A DNA stretch of 54,506 bases from Oscillospiraceae bacterium (GTDB taxonomy: Bacteria; Bacillota; Clostridia; Oscillospirales; Oscillospiraceae), in contig JAHAWY010000003.1 of NCBI GenBank assembly GCA_018385135.1, positions 1 to 54,506 on the forward strand, read 5' to 3'. Both the position numbers and the translations under genes were made by a program. Numbering within the stretch: the stretch's first letter is position 1; every line of letters begins with the position of its first letter. The notes under the pieces were generated by a model. The model was given only the letters and a program-made list of their open reading frames with translations, made no database searches and was not told the DNA's origin. Of the stretch, positions 25,114-35,100 are shown piece by piece.

Positions 25114-26382
25114 GTGAAATACCTGCTTAAAAATGCCAATGTTTTCATCGACGACCGTTTTGTCAGAAAAAACGTGTTTGTTGAAAATGGTTCTGTTTCA
25201 AGTGTTTCTGACGCCTTTCCCCCCGTTTTGGAGGGCGTTTCTGTTTTTGATTTTAATAATTGCTTTGTTTTTCCCGGTTTCGTTGATGTTCATGTTCATC
25301 TTCGAGAGCCGGGTTTTTTTTATAAGGAAACGATAAAAAGCGGAACACTTGCTGCGGCGCACGGCGGGTTTACGAGTATTTGCTCCATGCCGAACCTTGA
25401 CCCGGTGCCGGACTCGCTTGAAAACCTGAAAGCGCAGACTGACATAATAGAGCGCGACGCGCAGGTGCGTGTTTATCCATATGGCAGCATCACAAAGGGC
25501 GAAAAGCAGAGGGAGCTTTCCGATATGGAGAAGCTGGCGCCATATGTGATCGCCTTTTCGGATGACGGAGTGGGCGTTCAGAGCTATGAAATGATGGAAC
25601 AGGCAATGAAAAAGGCCCACAGTCTCGGAAAGCTCATCGTTGCTCATTGCGAGCTTAACGAGCTTCTTGGCGGCACGGCAATTCACGACGGGAGCTACGC
25701 AAGAAAAATCGGACACCGTGGGATAAGCTCGGAAAGTGAGTGGCGCGAGGTCGAGCGCGATATAGAGCTTTCACGCAAAACCGGCTGCGGGCTTCACATC
25801 TGCCATATCTCAACAAAAGAGAGCGTGGATTTGGTGCGCCAAGCCAAGCGGGAGGGGATTGACGTATCCTGCGAAACGGCACCGCATTACCTCACACTCT
25901 GCGAGGAGGATTTGCGCGACGAGGGCGGCTTTCGCATGAATCCTCCGCTGCGCAGTGAAAGCGATAAGCTGGCTCTGCTTGAGGGCATAGCTGACGGCAC
26001 GATAGATATGATTGCCACTGACCATGCACCGCATTCCGCCGAGGAAAAGGGCAGGGGAGTTTTAAAGAGCCTGAATGGGATCGTGGGGCTTGAAACAGCC
26101 TTTCCGGTGCTTTATACAAAGCTTGTGCGCGGCGGCATAATAAGCCTTGAAAAGCTGGTGGAGCTAATGCAGAAAAACCCGGCGCGGCGCTTCGGTATCG
26201 GAAATGCGCTTAGTTCAGGACAGCCCGCCGACCTGACGGTGTTCGACCTCAACGAGCAATATGTGATAAAAGCGGAGGACTTTTTATCAAAGGGAAAGTC
26301 CAGCCCCTTTATAGGCGAAAAAGTATACGGCAGTTGCAAGCTTACGATATCAGGAGGAAAAACGGTATGGCAGAAAGACTAG
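25114..26382 (+). CDS. pyrC: Dihydroorotase, 422 aa
   Basis: Closes carbamoyl-aspartate to dihydroorotate, step 3 of UMP synthesis. Metal motif DVHVHLREPG near residue 55, then FSDDGVGVQ, AHCELNE, HICHIST and the ATDHAPHS aspartate motif. The FSDDG block is typical of type I bacterial dihydroorotases. GTG start behind AGGAGG; an ATG two bases earlier runs straight into a stop. First gene of the operon; its end overlaps carA by 16 bases. Confidence 0.95.
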   Translation: MKYLLKNANVFIDDRFVRKNVFVENGSVSSVSDAFPPVLEGVSVFDFNNCFVFPGFVDVHVHLREPGFFYKETIKSGTLAAAHGGFTSICSMPNLDPVPDSLENLKAQTDIIERDAQVRVYPYGSITKGEKQRELSDMEKLAPYVIAFSDDGVGVQSYEMMEQAMKKAHSLGKLIVAHCELNELLGGTAIHDGSYARKIGHRGISSESEWREVERDIELSRKTGCGLHICHISTKESVDLVRQAKREGIDVSCETAPHYLTLCEEDLRDEGGFRMNPPLRSESDKLALLEGIADGTIDMIATDHAPHSAEEKGRGVLKSLNGIVGLETAFPVLYTKLVRGGIISLEKLVELMQKNPARRFGIGNALSSGQPADLTVFDLNEQYVIKAEDFLSKGKSSPFIGEKVYGSCKLTISGGKTVWQKD

Positions 26383-27458
26383 AGAGAAAGCTTGTCTTGG
26401 ACGACGGCAACGAGTATTACGGCGAGGGCTTCGGCTCAAGCGAGGATAAGTTATGCGAGTTGATTTTTGACACAAGCATGGTCGGCACGCAGGAGCTGAT
26501 TTCAGACCCTGCTTACCTTGACAAAATGGTGGTTTTAACATACCCCGTCGCCGGAAGCTACGGCATAAATGACGATGACTTTTGCTCTCGCGGCGCTTCT
26601 CCCGCAGCGCTGGTGGTTCGGAAATACAACGACGACCCGTCAAACTTCCGCTGCACGGCAACGCTTGCAGAGTATATGGAGGATAACCGCATCAGCGGCA
26701 TAAGCGGCGTTGACACCAGAGAGCTTACCAGAAAAATCAGAGAAAAGGGCGCTTGCCGCGCCATGCTGACAAACGCCGATACCGACAGGGAAAAGGCACT
26801 GGAGGCAATCAGAGCGTATGTGCCGGACGAGCGTCCCGCCGAGAGAATAAGCTGCAAAAAGCGCTGGATTGCTCGACCCTCAAGACCCTCATACAGCGTT
26901 GCGGTTATAGACTTGGGTCTGCGCAGCGAGGCGATTAAGCAGCTAAAGCTGTGCGGCTGCAACGTAACGGTGCTGCCCTTTAATGTTTGCGCCGAGCAGG
27001 TCAGAGCGATAAAGCCGGATGGCGTTTACATATCCGCAGGTCCGGGCAACCCCGAAAAGCTTGAGGAAACGATAGCACTTATTAATAGTCTGCGCGGCGA
27101 GCTTACAATTTGCGGCGAGGGTCTGGGCTTTCAGCTTATCTGCCTTGCCTGCGGAGCAAAGACCTTTAAGCTCCACCACGGCATTTACGGCGGCAGCCAC
27201 CCGGTTAGAGAGCTTGCAAGCGGGAAAATAGCAAGTTGTCCTCAGGGCAGAGACTTCGGCGTGGACGCAGTTTCACTTGCCGATACATCCCTGAAGCCTA
27301 CGCATGAGGACGTTGCCGACGGCAGCCTGATGGGCGCTGAGGATAAAAAGACCCGCTGCTTTGGCGTGCAGTACATCTCCGGCGGCGAGGGCGAAAGCTA
27401 TAAGACACTGTTTGAAAGATTTGTGAGCAGCATGAAGGAGGCGCGTGAGAATGCCTAA
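26367..27458 (+). CDS. carA: Carbamoyl-phosphate synthase small subunit lacking the glutaminase triad, 363 aa
   Basis: Length and order match CarA: an N-terminal small-subunit domain (about 8-150, with TQELISDPAY and GISGVDTRELTRKIREKGA), then a class I glutamine amidotransferase domain (about 175-355, with ISAGPGNPEK and GAKTFKLHHGIYGGSHPV). The catalytic parts are gone. Where CarA has GICLGHQ, this has GEGLGFQ, so the nucleophilic cysteine is G252. Where CarA has Q(G/Y)HPEASPGP, this has QYISGGEGES, so the histidine is I337 and the glutamate G339. It should not hydrolyse glutamine, though it may still bind CarB. A cysteine at 249 is out of register. ATG at 26367 with AGGAGG upstream. Family call firm; loss of activity inferred. 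Confidence 0.88.
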   Translation: MAERLERKLVLDDGNEYYGEGFGSSEDKLCELIFDTSMVGTQELISDPAYLDKMVVLTYPVAGSYGINDDDFCSRGASPAALVVRKYNDDPSNFRCTATLAEYMEDNRISGISGVDTRELTRKIREKGACRAMLTNADTDREKALEAIRAYVPDERPAERISCKKRWIARPSRPSYSVAVIDLGLRSEAIKQLKLCGCNVTVLPFNVCAEQVRAIKPDGVYISAGPGNPEKLEETIALINSLRGELTICGEGLGFQLICLACGAKTFKLHHGIYGGSHPVRELASGKIASCPQGRDFGVDAVSLADTSLKPTHEDVADGSLMGAEDKKTRCFGVQYISGGEGESYKTLFERFVSSMKEARENA

Positions 27459-30400
27459 GAGAAGCGATATAAAGAAAATCATGGTAATCGGCAGCGGTCC
27501 TATCGTTATCGGTCAGGCTGCGGAGTTTGACTATGCGGGAACGCAGGCGTGTCTTGCGCTCAAGGAGGAGGGCTATGAGGTCATCCTTGTAAACTCCAAC
27601 CCTGCAACGATAATGACTGACGTTTCAATGGCGGACAAGGTATATATGGAACCGCTGACGCTTGAATATATAGCCAAAATATGCCGCTATGAGCGTCCGG
27701 ACGCAATAATTCCCGGCATCGGAGGACAGACGGGATTAAACCTCGCCATGCAGCTTCAAAACAAGGGTGTGCTTGAGGAATGCCGCATAGAGCTTCTCGG
27801 AACGCCGGCTGAAAGCATTGAAACCGCTGAGGACAGAGAGCTTTTTAAAGAGCTATGCACAGAGCTTGGCGAGCCGGTGATAGCATCTGAAATTGCTCAT
27901 AGCCTTGAAGAAGGCGTTGCTGCGGCTCGCCGCATCGGTTATCCCGTTGTGCTGCGCCCCGCCTTCACGCTCGGCGGTACGGGCGGCGGCTTTGCCGATA
28001 ACGAAGGAGAACTGCTGAGCCTGCTTCAAAACGCCCTTTCGCTCTCACCGGTGCATCAGGTTCTGGTCGAAAAAAGCATAAAGGGCTTTAAGGAAATCGA
28101 ATTTGAGGTAATGCGCGATTCAAATGACACGGCTATAACCGTTTGCAGCATGGAAAACCTCGACCCCGTTGGCATACATACGGGCGACTCCATAGTGTTC
28201 GCGCCCGCCCAAAGCCTGGCGAGCAAGGAATACGATATGCTTCGCCGCAGTGCGCTTAAAATAATTCGCGCACTGAAAATCGAGGGCGGCTGCAACATTC
28301 AGTTCGCGCTGGACCCGCAGTCTATGGAATACTACCTTATTGAAGTTAACCCCCGTGTTTCGCGCTCCTCGGCGCTTGCCTCCAAGGCGAGCGGCTTTCC
28401 CATCGCGCGGGTAACTGCGAAAATCGCAGTTGGTCTTACGCTCGATGAGATCCGCTTTGCCGGAGCGCCTGCCTGCTGCGAGCCTGCGATTGACTATGTG
28501 GTTACAAAAATGCCGCGCTTTCCCTTTGATAAATTTGCCAGCGCATCAAACAAGCTCTCCACGCAGATGAAGGCAACGGGCGAGGTTATGAGCATTGGCA
28601 GAACGCTTGAGGAGAGCCTGCTGAAAGCTGTCCGCTCGCTTGAGATCGGCGCAAGCCACCTCTATCTGCCGAAGTTTGACGACCATACCTCCGCGTATCT
28701 GCTCTCTTACATAAAGGATGGGCGCGATGACCGCATTTTTGCAATTGCCCAGCTCCTTCGTATGGGCGTTGACGTTGGTGTTATATACGACGCAACGCAA
28801 ATCGACCTCCTGTTTCTGGAGAGTATCCGGAGCATAGTGGAGTTTGAAAAAACACTGTGCTCTAATCCGATGGATGCAGATATCCTACGCACCGCCAAGC
28901 GTATGGGGATAAGCGACGCATACATAGCAAAACTATGGAATAACACGGAAAGCGCGGTTTATGACCTGCGTAAGAAAAGCGGGCTTATGCCTGTCTATAA
29001 GACCATCGACTCTTGCGCCGGTGAATTTGACTGCTATGTGCCGTATTTCTACTCCTGCTATGAGCATGAGGAGGAGTCACCCGTAAGTGACAAGCAAAAG
29101 ATAATCGTTCTCGGCAGCGGACCTATTCGCATCGGTCAGGGTGTTGAGTTTGACTACTCCACTGTACACGCGGTAAAAACAATTAAGGAGGCGGGGTTTG
29201 AGGCAATCATCATAAACAATAACCCCGAAACGGTCTCTACCGACTATACCACCAGCGACAAGCTCTATTTTGAGCCGCTGACGCTTGAAGATGTTATGAA
29301 CATTGTCCATCATGAAAAGCCCTTGGGTGTTATCGCCTCCCTCGGCGGACAGACGGCAATAAACCTTGCAGCTCCCTTGGCTGACTGCGGCGTTAAAATC
29401 ATCGGAACAGAGGTAGACGCCATTGAGCGTGCCGAAAACCGCGACAGCTTCGAGCGCATAATGGAGGAGCTGAACATACCGCAGCCTAAGGGCAGGGCAG
29501 TGCATACGATAGAGGACGGTCTTGACGCGGCAAATGAAATCGGATACCCTGTTCTTGTTCGCCCCAGCTATGTTTTGGGCGGACGGGCAATGCAGATAGT
29601 AAGCGATGACGATATGCTGCGCACCTACCTGCAAAGCGCGGTCGAGTTAAACGAGGAGCAGCCTGTGCTTGTTGATAAATACATCTCAGGCAAGGAGGTG
29701 GAGGTTGACGCGGTGTGCGACGGAAAGGATGTATTTGTGCCGGGCATTATGGAGCACGTTGAGCGCACCGGCATCCACTCCGGAGACAGTATTAGCGTTT
29801 ATCCCAGCTTTTCCATTTCTCAAAAGGTAAGAGAAACGATACTGAACTACACGCGGCTGCTCGGACTCGGCATAGGCATCGTGGGACTTTACAACATACA
29901 GTTTATTGTTGATCCCGACGAGAATGTATACGTTATCGAAGTTAATCCCCGCTCGTCGCGCACAGTGCCGTTTTTGAGCAAGGCGACCGGCTATCCGCTC
30001 GCGGATATCGCAACCATGGTCATCCTAGGAAAGAGTCTAAAAGAGCAGGGCATAACGCAGATTAATCCAGAGGAGAAAAAGCGCTGGTATGTCAAAGCTC
30101 CAGCCTTTTCCTTCTCAAAGCTCGGCGGTATGGACGTTTACCTCTCGCCTGAAATGAAATCCACGGGCGAAGCGATCGGCTACGATGAGCGCCTGACCCG
30201 CGCACTTTATAAGGCGCTTCAAGCATCGGGGATGAAGGTTTATAACTACGGCACTATTCTTGTGAGCATTGCCGATAAGGATAAAAACGAGGCGCTTCCG
30301 CTTATAAAACGCTTTTTCAACCTCGGCTTCAATATTGAGGCAACAAGCGGAACGGCAGCATTTTTAAAGGAGCATGGCATCAGAACGCGCGTTCGCGCAA

Positions 30401-30630
30401 AGCTCAGCGAGGGCAGCGACGAGATATTAAGCGCTCTGCGCCGCGGCTATGTCAGCTATGTTATTTCTACGCGCGATATGAACTCCTTTGACGAAATGAG
30501 CGACGGCAACCAGATTCGCCGCTGCGCAGTTGAAAATAACGTCAATATGTTCACCTCTCTTGACACGGTGCGCGTTTTGCTCGACGTGCTTGAGGAAACG
30601 ACCCTGTGCATATCCACAATAGACGCATAA
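27451..30630 (+). CDS. carB: Carbamoyl-phosphate synthase large subunit, 1059 aa
   Basis: Duplicated ATP-grasp synthase of full length. The N half starts GSGPIVIGQAAEFDYAGTQA and has LIEVNPRVSRSSALASKASG; the C half starts LGSGPIRIGQGVEFDYSTVHA and has VIEVNPRSSRTVPFLSKATG. The last 130 residues form the MGS-like allosteric domain. It makes carbamoyl phosphate from bicarbonate, ATP and ammonia. All ATP-grasp motifs I can read are intact, in contrast to the degenerate CarA next to it. ATG at 27451, nine bases after AAGGAGG, overlapping carA by 8 bases. Confidence 0.96.
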   Translation: MPKRSDIKKIMVIGSGPIVIGQAAEFDYAGTQACLALKEEGYEVILVNSNPATIMTDVSMADKVYMEPLTLEYIAKICRYERPDAIIPGIGGQTGLNLAMQLQNKGVLEECRIELLGTPAESIETAEDRELFKELCTELGEPVIASEIAHSLEEGVAAARRIGYPVVLRPAFTLGGTGGGFADNEGELLSLLQNALSLSPVHQVLVEKSIKGFKEIEFEVMRDSNDTAITVCSMENLDPVGIHTGDSIVFAPAQSLASKEYDMLRRSALKIIRALKIEGGCNIQFALDPQSMEYYLIEVNPRVSRSSALASKASGFPIARVTAKIAVGLTLDEIRFAGAPACCEPAIDYVVTKMPRFPFDKFASASNKLSTQMKATGEVMSIGRTLEESLLKAVRSLEIGASHLYLPKFDDHTSAYLLSYIKDGRDDRIFAIAQLLRMGVDVGVIYDATQIDLLFLESIRSIVEFEKTLCSNPMDADILRTAKRMGISDAYIAKLWNNTESAVYDLRKKSGLMPVYKTIDSCAGEFDCYVPYFYSCYEHEEESPVSDKQKIIVLGSGPIRIGQGVEFDYSTVHAVKTIKEAGFEAIIINNNPETVSTDYTTSDKLYFEPLTLEDVMNIVHHEKPLGVIASLGGQTAINLAAPLADCGVKIIGTEVDAIERAENRDSFERIMEELNIPQPKGRAVHTIEDGLDAANEIGYPVLVRPSYVLGGRAMQIVSDDDMLRTYLQSAVELNEEQPVLVDKYISGKEVEVDAVCDGKDVFVPGIMEHVERTGIHSGDSISVYPSFSISQKVRETILNYTRLLGLGIGIVGLYNIQFIVDPDENVYVIEVNPRSSRTVPFLSKATGYPLADIATMVILGKSLKEQGITQINPEEKKRWYVKAPAFSFSKLGGMDVYLSPEMKSTGEAIGYDERLTRALYKALQASGMKVYNYGTILVSIADKDKNEALPLIKRFFNLGFNIEATSGTAAFLKEHGIRTRVRAKLSEGSDEILSALRRGYVSYVISTRDMNSFDEMSDGNQIRRCAVENNVNMFTSLDTVRVLLDVLEETTLCISTIDA

Positions 30631-30640
30631 GGAGCAACAG

Positions 30641-31375
30641 ATGAAGCAAGGCATTTTTACGCTGGAAACAAACGAAGGACTGACCGAAAGCGTATACAAA
30701 ATGACGCTGCGCGGCGACACAAGCGCCATAACAGCTCCGGGGCAGTTTGTAAACATTAAGCTCAACGGGCTGTATCTGCGCCGTCCCATCTCAGTTTGCG
30801 ATGCCGACTGCGAGCGCTTGACGCTTATATACAAGGTCGTCGGCAAGGGAACGGAAAAAATGAGCGCTATGCGCGGCGGCGAAAAGCTGGAGCTGCTCAC
30901 AGGGCTTGGAAATGGCTATGATGTGAGCAAAAGCGGCGACGCTCCGCTGCTGGTAGGCGGGGGAGTGGGCATTCCGCCGCTGTATATGCTTTGCAAGCGC
31001 CTTCGCGAGCAGGGAAAAGCTGTTTCTGTTATCCTGGGCTTCAACTCAAAAAGCGAGGTCTTTTATGAAAATGAGTTTGCGGCTCTTGGCGCTCGTGTGA
31101 TAGTCACGACTGTTGACGGCAGCTATGGGCTTCGCGGCTTTGTTACCGACGCGCTTGAAAGCGCGGGAGCTTACAGCTACAGCTACGCCTGCGGTCCCGA
31201 GCCGATGCTAAAGGCACTTTATACCGCCTCCGCGGCTAACGGACAGTTCAGCTTTGAAGAACGCATGGGCTGCGGCTTCGGAGCTTGCATGGGCTGCACC
31301 TGCAAGACATTATACGGAAACAAGCGCATCTGCAAGGACGGTCCTGTGCTGGAAAAGGGGGAGATAATATGGTAG
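30641..31375 (+). CDS. pyrK: Dihydroorotate dehydrogenase electron-transfer subunit, 244 aa
   Basis: Ferredoxin-reductase-like flavoprotein that passes electrons from PyrD to NAD+. FAD motif YLRRPISV near residue 48, nucleotide-binding [12 protein letters not shown], and a C-terminal 2Fe-2S site in [13 protein letters not shown] with a later ICKDGPV cysteine. It pairs with the class 1B PyrD encoded next; the two overlap by 7 bases, suggesting coupled translation. Confidence 0.94.
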   Translation: MKQGIFTLETNEGLTESVYKMTLRGDTSAITAPGQFVNIKLNGLYLRRPISVCDADCERLTLIYKVVGKGTEKMSAMRGGEKLELLTGLGNGYDVSKSGDAPLLVGGGVGIPPLYMLCKRLREQGKAVSVILGFNSKSEVFYENEFAALGARVIVTTVDGSYGLRGFVTDALESAGAYSYSYACGPEPMLKALYTASAANGQFSFEERMGCGFGACMGCTCKTLYGNKRICKDGPVLEKGEIIW

Positions 31376-32280
31376 ACACTCGGGTGGAACTAAGCGGTAT
31401 CCGGCTTGATAATCCCATTATCCCCGCAAGCGGTACCTTCGGCTTCGGCTCGGAGTTTGCGGAGCTTTATGACCTCAACCTTCTCGGCAGTATATCCATC
31501 AAAGGAACGACCGCGCAGGAGCGCTTTGGAAACCCCACTCCGCGAATTGCCGAATGCACGGGAGGAATGCTAAACTCCGTAGGACTGCAAAATCCGGGAG
31601 TTAAGGCGGTTTGCGAGCATGAGCTGCCGGAGCTTGAAAAGGTGTTTAAAAAGCCCGTTATCGCAAATATAAGCGGCTTCTCGATAGATGAATATGTTCA
31701 GTGCGCGCGAGCAATGGATGCAATGCCGCAGGTCGGCATTATTGAGGTAAATGTTAGCTGCCCGAATGTTCATGGCGGCGGAATGAGCTTTGGCGTGACA
31801 AGCGAGGGAGCGGCGGAGGTCACAAGAGCGGTAAAAGAGGTTACCGGCAAGCCTGTCTACATCAAGCTAAGCCCCAATGTTACCGATATAGCCTCTATTG
31901 CCTCGGCCTGCGAAAACGCGGGCGCGGACGGACTGAGTCTTATAAATACTCTGCTTGCCATGCGCATTGATTTGAAAACCCGAAAGCCTGTTTTGGCAAA
32001 TAAGATGGGAGGGCTTTCCGGTCCGGCTGTTTTTCCCGTTGCTCTGCGCATGGTCTATCAGGTGTATGAGGCGGTGAAAATTCCCATTATTGGCATGGGC
32101 GGTGTCGGCTGCGCGGAGGAGGTCATTGAGATGATGCTTGCGGGCGCGTCTGCCGTTCAGGTGGGAGCTGCAAATCTCGTTGACCCGTTTGCCTGCAAAA
32201 CGATAATCGAAGCGCTTCCGCAGACTATGGAAAAATACGGCATACAAAGCTTGAAAGAAATAATTGGAGGGGCACATTAA
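31369..32280 (+). CDS. pyrD: Dihydroorotate dehydrogenase, class 1B catalytic subunit, 303 aa
   Basis: FMN enzyme oxidising dihydroorotate to orotate. The active-site motif [11 protein letters not shown] uses cysteine as base, which marks class 1 and, with pyrK adjacent, class 1B. Also present: KLSPNVTDI and MGGLSGPA. The ATG at 31369 lies inside the end of pyrK behind a GGGGGAG site; an in-frame longer version would start deep in pyrK. Confidence 0.95.
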   Translation: MVDTRVELSGIRLDNPIIPASGTFGFGSEFAELYDLNLLGSISIKGTTAQERFGNPTPRIAECTGGMLNSVGLQNPGVKAVCEHELPELEKVFKKPVIANISGFSIDEYVQCARAMDAMPQVGIIEVNVSCPNVHGGGMSFGVTSEGAAEVTRAVKEVTGKPVYIKLSPNVTDIASIASACENAGADGLSLINTLLAMRIDLKTRKPVLANKMGGLSGPAVFPVALRMVYQVYEAVKIPIIGMGGVGCAEEVIEMMLAGASAVQVGAANLVDPFACKTIIEALPQTMEKYGIQSLKEIIGGAH

Positions 32281-32978
32281 TGGCGAGAGATGTTATAATT
32301 GCACTGGATTTCAGCGGCAGAGAGCAGGTGATGGAATTTCTTGACAAGTTTACGGAAAGAAAGCCTTATGTAAAAGTCGGTATGGAGCTTTTCTATGCCG
32401 AGGGCGCGCAGATTATCCGTGATATCAAGGCGCGCGGACATAAGGTCTTTCTCGATTTGAAGCTGCATGATATTCCAAATACCGTGAAAAAAGCCATGAG
32501 CGTTCTCTCGTCTCTTGATGTGGATATGTGCAACGTCCACGCCGGCGGCACTGCCGCCATGATGAGCGCCGCGCTTGAGGGCTTGACCCGCGCCGACGGT
32601 ACGCGCGCGCTGCTTATCGCCGTTACACAGCTTACCTCCACAGGCGAAAAGCAGATGCAAGATGAGCTTTTAATTAAAGAAAGCCTTGAGGAAACGGTTC
32701 TTCACTATGCTGAAAACAGCAAGAACGCCGGACTTGACGGCGTTGTTTGCTCTCCGCTGGAGGCGGCCGGTGTCAAGGCACGCTGTGGTGCGGACTTTTT
32801 AACAATCACACCGGGTGTGCGCTTTGCCGACAGCAAAACTGACGACCAGGTGCGTATAACAACGCCTGCAAGAGCGCGCGAGCTTGGCAGCGATTATATC
32901 GTTGTCGGCAGACCGATCACGCAGGCGGCTGACCCGGTGGCGGCATATATGCGCTGCGTGAAAGAATTTTTAGGCTGA
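32280..32978 (+). CDS. pyrF: Orotidine 5'-phosphate decarboxylase, 232 aa
   Basis: Final step to UMP. Catalytic motif [13 protein letters not shown], with the Asp-Lys-Asp set, sits near residue 58; the phosphate-binding end reads [12 protein letters not shown]. Length is standard. Start and the pyrD stop share a base (TAATG), with GGAGG upstream. Confidence 0.96.
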   Translation: MARDVIIALDFSGREQVMEFLDKFTERKPYVKVGMELFYAEGAQIIRDIKARGHKVFLDLKLHDIPNTVKKAMSVLSSLDVDMCNVHAGGTAAMMSAALEGLTRADGTRALLIAVTQLTSTGEKQMQDELLIKESLEETVLHYAENSKNAGLDGVVCSPLEAAGVKARCGADFLTITPGVRFADSKTDDQVRITTPARARELGSDYIVVGRPITQAADPVAAYMRCVKEFLG

Positions 32979-32998
32979 GATACGGAAAGGAGCAAGGC

Positions 32999-33631
32999 AT
33001 GGAAAAGAAAATCGCAAAAGCACTTCTGGACATTGGCGCGGTAATTGTCCGCCCCGAACAGCCCTTTACATGGGCAAGCGGCATAAAAAGCCCCGTATAT
33101 TGCGATAACAGGCTTATACTCACAGCGCCGGAGGTTCGCACGGAGGTTGAAAATGCTCTTGCGCAGGTGATACGCGAGGATTACCCCGACTGCGAACTGC
33201 TTATGGGCACAAGCACGGCGGGCATTGCCCATGCCGCGATAGTCGGGCATCTCATGGGCTTGCCGATGGGCTATGTTCGCAGCGGAAACAAAGACCACGG
33301 ACGTCAAAACCGCATTGAGGGCAGGCTGGATAAGGGCGCGAAGGTCGTAGTCATAGAGGATTTGATTTCCACCGGAGGCAGCGTTCTTGAGGTAGTGCAG
33401 GCTCTGCGCGAGGAGGGCGCGGAGGTGTTGGGTGTTGTCAGCATCTTTACCTACAATATGCAAAAGGGCAAAAGCAGCCTTGCCGAAGCGAATGTAAAAA
33501 ACCACAGCCTTTCAAATCTTGACGCACTTGCTCAGGTCGCGGCGGAAAATGGCGTTATTGCGCGCACGGACATTGAGCGCATTCTTAAATTCCGCGACAA
33601 TCCCTCAGATGAAAGCTGGATAAGGAGATAA
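32999..33631 (+). CDS. pyrE: Orotate phosphoribosyltransferase, 210 aa
   Basis: Transfers ribose-5-phosphate from PRPP to orotate. The PRPP loop is VVVIEDLISTGGS, and the N-terminal substrate region is WASGIKSPVYCDNR. Standard length. It lies 20 bases after pyrF and 3 before pyrB. Confidence 0.96.
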   Translation: MEKKIAKALLDIGAVIVRPEQPFTWASGIKSPVYCDNRLILTAPEVRTEVENALAQVIREDYPDCELLMGTSTAGIAHAAIVGHLMGLPMGYVRSGNKDHGRQNRIEGRLDKGAKVVVIEDLISTGGSVLEVVQALREEGAEVLGVVSIFTYNMQKGKSSLAEANVKNHSLSNLDALAQVAAENGVIARTDIERILKFRDNPSDESWIRR

Positions 33632-33634
33632 TGC

Positions 33635-34546
33635 ATGAAAGATCTGATAAGTATTACCGACCTTACTGTTGAGGAGCTTCAAGAGCTTATTGACAAGGCT
33701 CTTGATATAATTGAATGCCCTGATAAATACGCTGAAAAATGCAAACGCAAAAAGCTTGCAACACTGTTTTTTGAGCCTTCAACGCGCACACGCCTGAGCT
33801 TTGAGGCGGCGATGCTTGAGCTGGGAGGCAGCGTTTTAGGCTTTTCCGAAGCTAACAGCTCAAGTGCCGCAAAGGGCGAGAGCGTTGCGGATACGGCGCG
33901 TACAGTTGCCTGCTATGCAGACATAATAGCAATGCGCCATCCAAAGGAGGGTGCACCGCTGGTTGCGGCAAGCGCCGCCGACATCCCTGTTATCAACGCG
34001 GGCGACGGCGGACACAATCACCCAACGCAGACCCTAACCGACCTTTTGACCATATACCGTGAAAAGGGGGGCTTTTCAAACCTCAAAATCGGCTTTTGCG
34101 GAGACCTCAAGTTCGGCAGAACAGTACACTCCCTTATAAACGCAATGTGCCGTTATGAGGGTAACGAGTTTGTGCTTATATCGCCGGAGGAGCTTAGAGT
34201 TCCGGGCTATATCCGCAAGGATCTTCTCGACAGGGGCGGCTTTAAATATGTTGAAACAGACAACTGGGACTTGCTGCCGGAGCTTGACATCCTGTATATG
34301 ACCCGCGTTCAGCGCGAGCGCTTTTTCAACGAGGCGGATTATCTGCGCTTAAAGGATGTGTTTATACTTACGGCAGAAAAGCTGCGCAGCGCGAAGGAGG
34401 ATCTTTGCATAATGCACCCGCTCCCGCGAGTTAACGAAATTGAGCGCGCGGTTGACGACGATCCCCGCGCCTGCTACTTCAAGCAGGTGCTAAACGGCAA
34501 GTACATACGCATGGCACTCATTTTAAAGCTGTTGGGCATCGAATAG
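33635..34546 (+). CDS. pyrB: Aspartate carbamoyltransferase catalytic chain, 303 aa
   Basis: Joins carbamoyl phosphate and aspartate. Carbamoyl-phosphate site [13 protein letters not shown] near residue 50, then HPTQTLTDL and the aspartate-side HPLPRVNEI. Full length. The regulatory chain follows 13 bases later, so a dodecameric, allosteric enzyme is expected. Confidence 0.96.
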   Translation: MKDLISITDLTVEELQELIDKALDIIECPDKYAEKCKRKKLATLFFEPSTRTRLSFEAAMLELGGSVLGFSEANSSSAAKGESVADTARTVACYADIIAMRHPKEGAPLVAASAADIPVINAGDGGHNHPTQTLTDLLTIYREKGGFSNLKIGFCGDLKFGRTVHSLINAMCRYEGNEFVLISPEELRVPGYIRKDLLDRGGFKYVETDNWDLLPELDILYMTRVQRERFFNEADYLRLKDVFILTAEKLRSAKEDLCIMHPLPRVNEIERAVDDDPRACYFKQVLNGKYIRMALILKLLGIE

Positions 34547-34559
34547 GGGAGGAAGAAAA

Positions 34560-34988
34560 ATGACAATAGACTCTATAATCAACGGCATTGTGCTTGACCA
34601 CATTTCGGCGGGTAAAAGCATGGAGATTTATGATATTCTGGAGCTTTCCAAGCTTGATTGCTCGGTTGCCATTATTAAAAACGCCGTAAGCAAAAAGGGC
34701 GGGCGCAAGGATATAATAAAAATCGACTCCATTATCGACGTAAATCTGGACGTTCTCGGCTACATCGACCCCGGCATCACAGTGAACATAGTAAAGGACG
34801 GAAAGATCGTCAAAAAAAGTCACCTTGAGTTGCCGGACAGGGTCGCCGGTGTTATTAAATGCAATAATCCCCGCTGCATAACCTCAACCGAGCAGGAGCT
34901 GCCGCACGTTTTTCAGCTTGCAGACAGGGAAAAGGGCGTTTACCGCTGTGTCTACTGCGAGGCTAAGGCGGGGCACGGCGCTTCGTAG
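34560..34988 (+). CDS. pyrI: Aspartate carbamoyltransferase regulatory chain, 142 aa
   Basis: Nucleotide-binding regulatory subunit. An N-terminal allosteric fold is followed by a four-cysteine zinc site, CNNPRC and CVYC, that contacts PyrB. It makes ATCase sensitive to nucleotides such as CTP. Slightly shorter than the enteric protein. Last gene of the nine-gene operon. Confidence 0.95.
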   Translation: MTIDSIINGIVLDHISAGKSMEIYDILELSKLDCSVAIIKNAVSKKGGRKDIIKIDSIIDVNLDVLGYIDPGITVNIVKDGKIVKKSHLELPDRVAGVIKCNNPRCITSTEQELPHVFQLADREKGVYRCVYCEAKAGHGAS

Positions 34989-35024
34989 TGCTTTTACGCG
35001 GGCATAACACGATATTAAACCGAG

Positions 35025-35075
35025 AGCACCCCGCTTGCCGGACAGGATCGCACTCTGTCTGACAAATGGGGTGCT
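35025..35075 (+). terminator. Probable terminator after pyrI
   Basis: AGCACCCC (35025-35032) pairs with GGGGTGCT (35068-35075). The loop contains a second hairpin, GACAG/CTGTC, and GTTTAAA follows. It lies between convergent genes; the T tract is weak. Confidence 0.55.
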
Positions 35076-35100
35076 GTTTAAATACGCATTTTTCGTTTAG

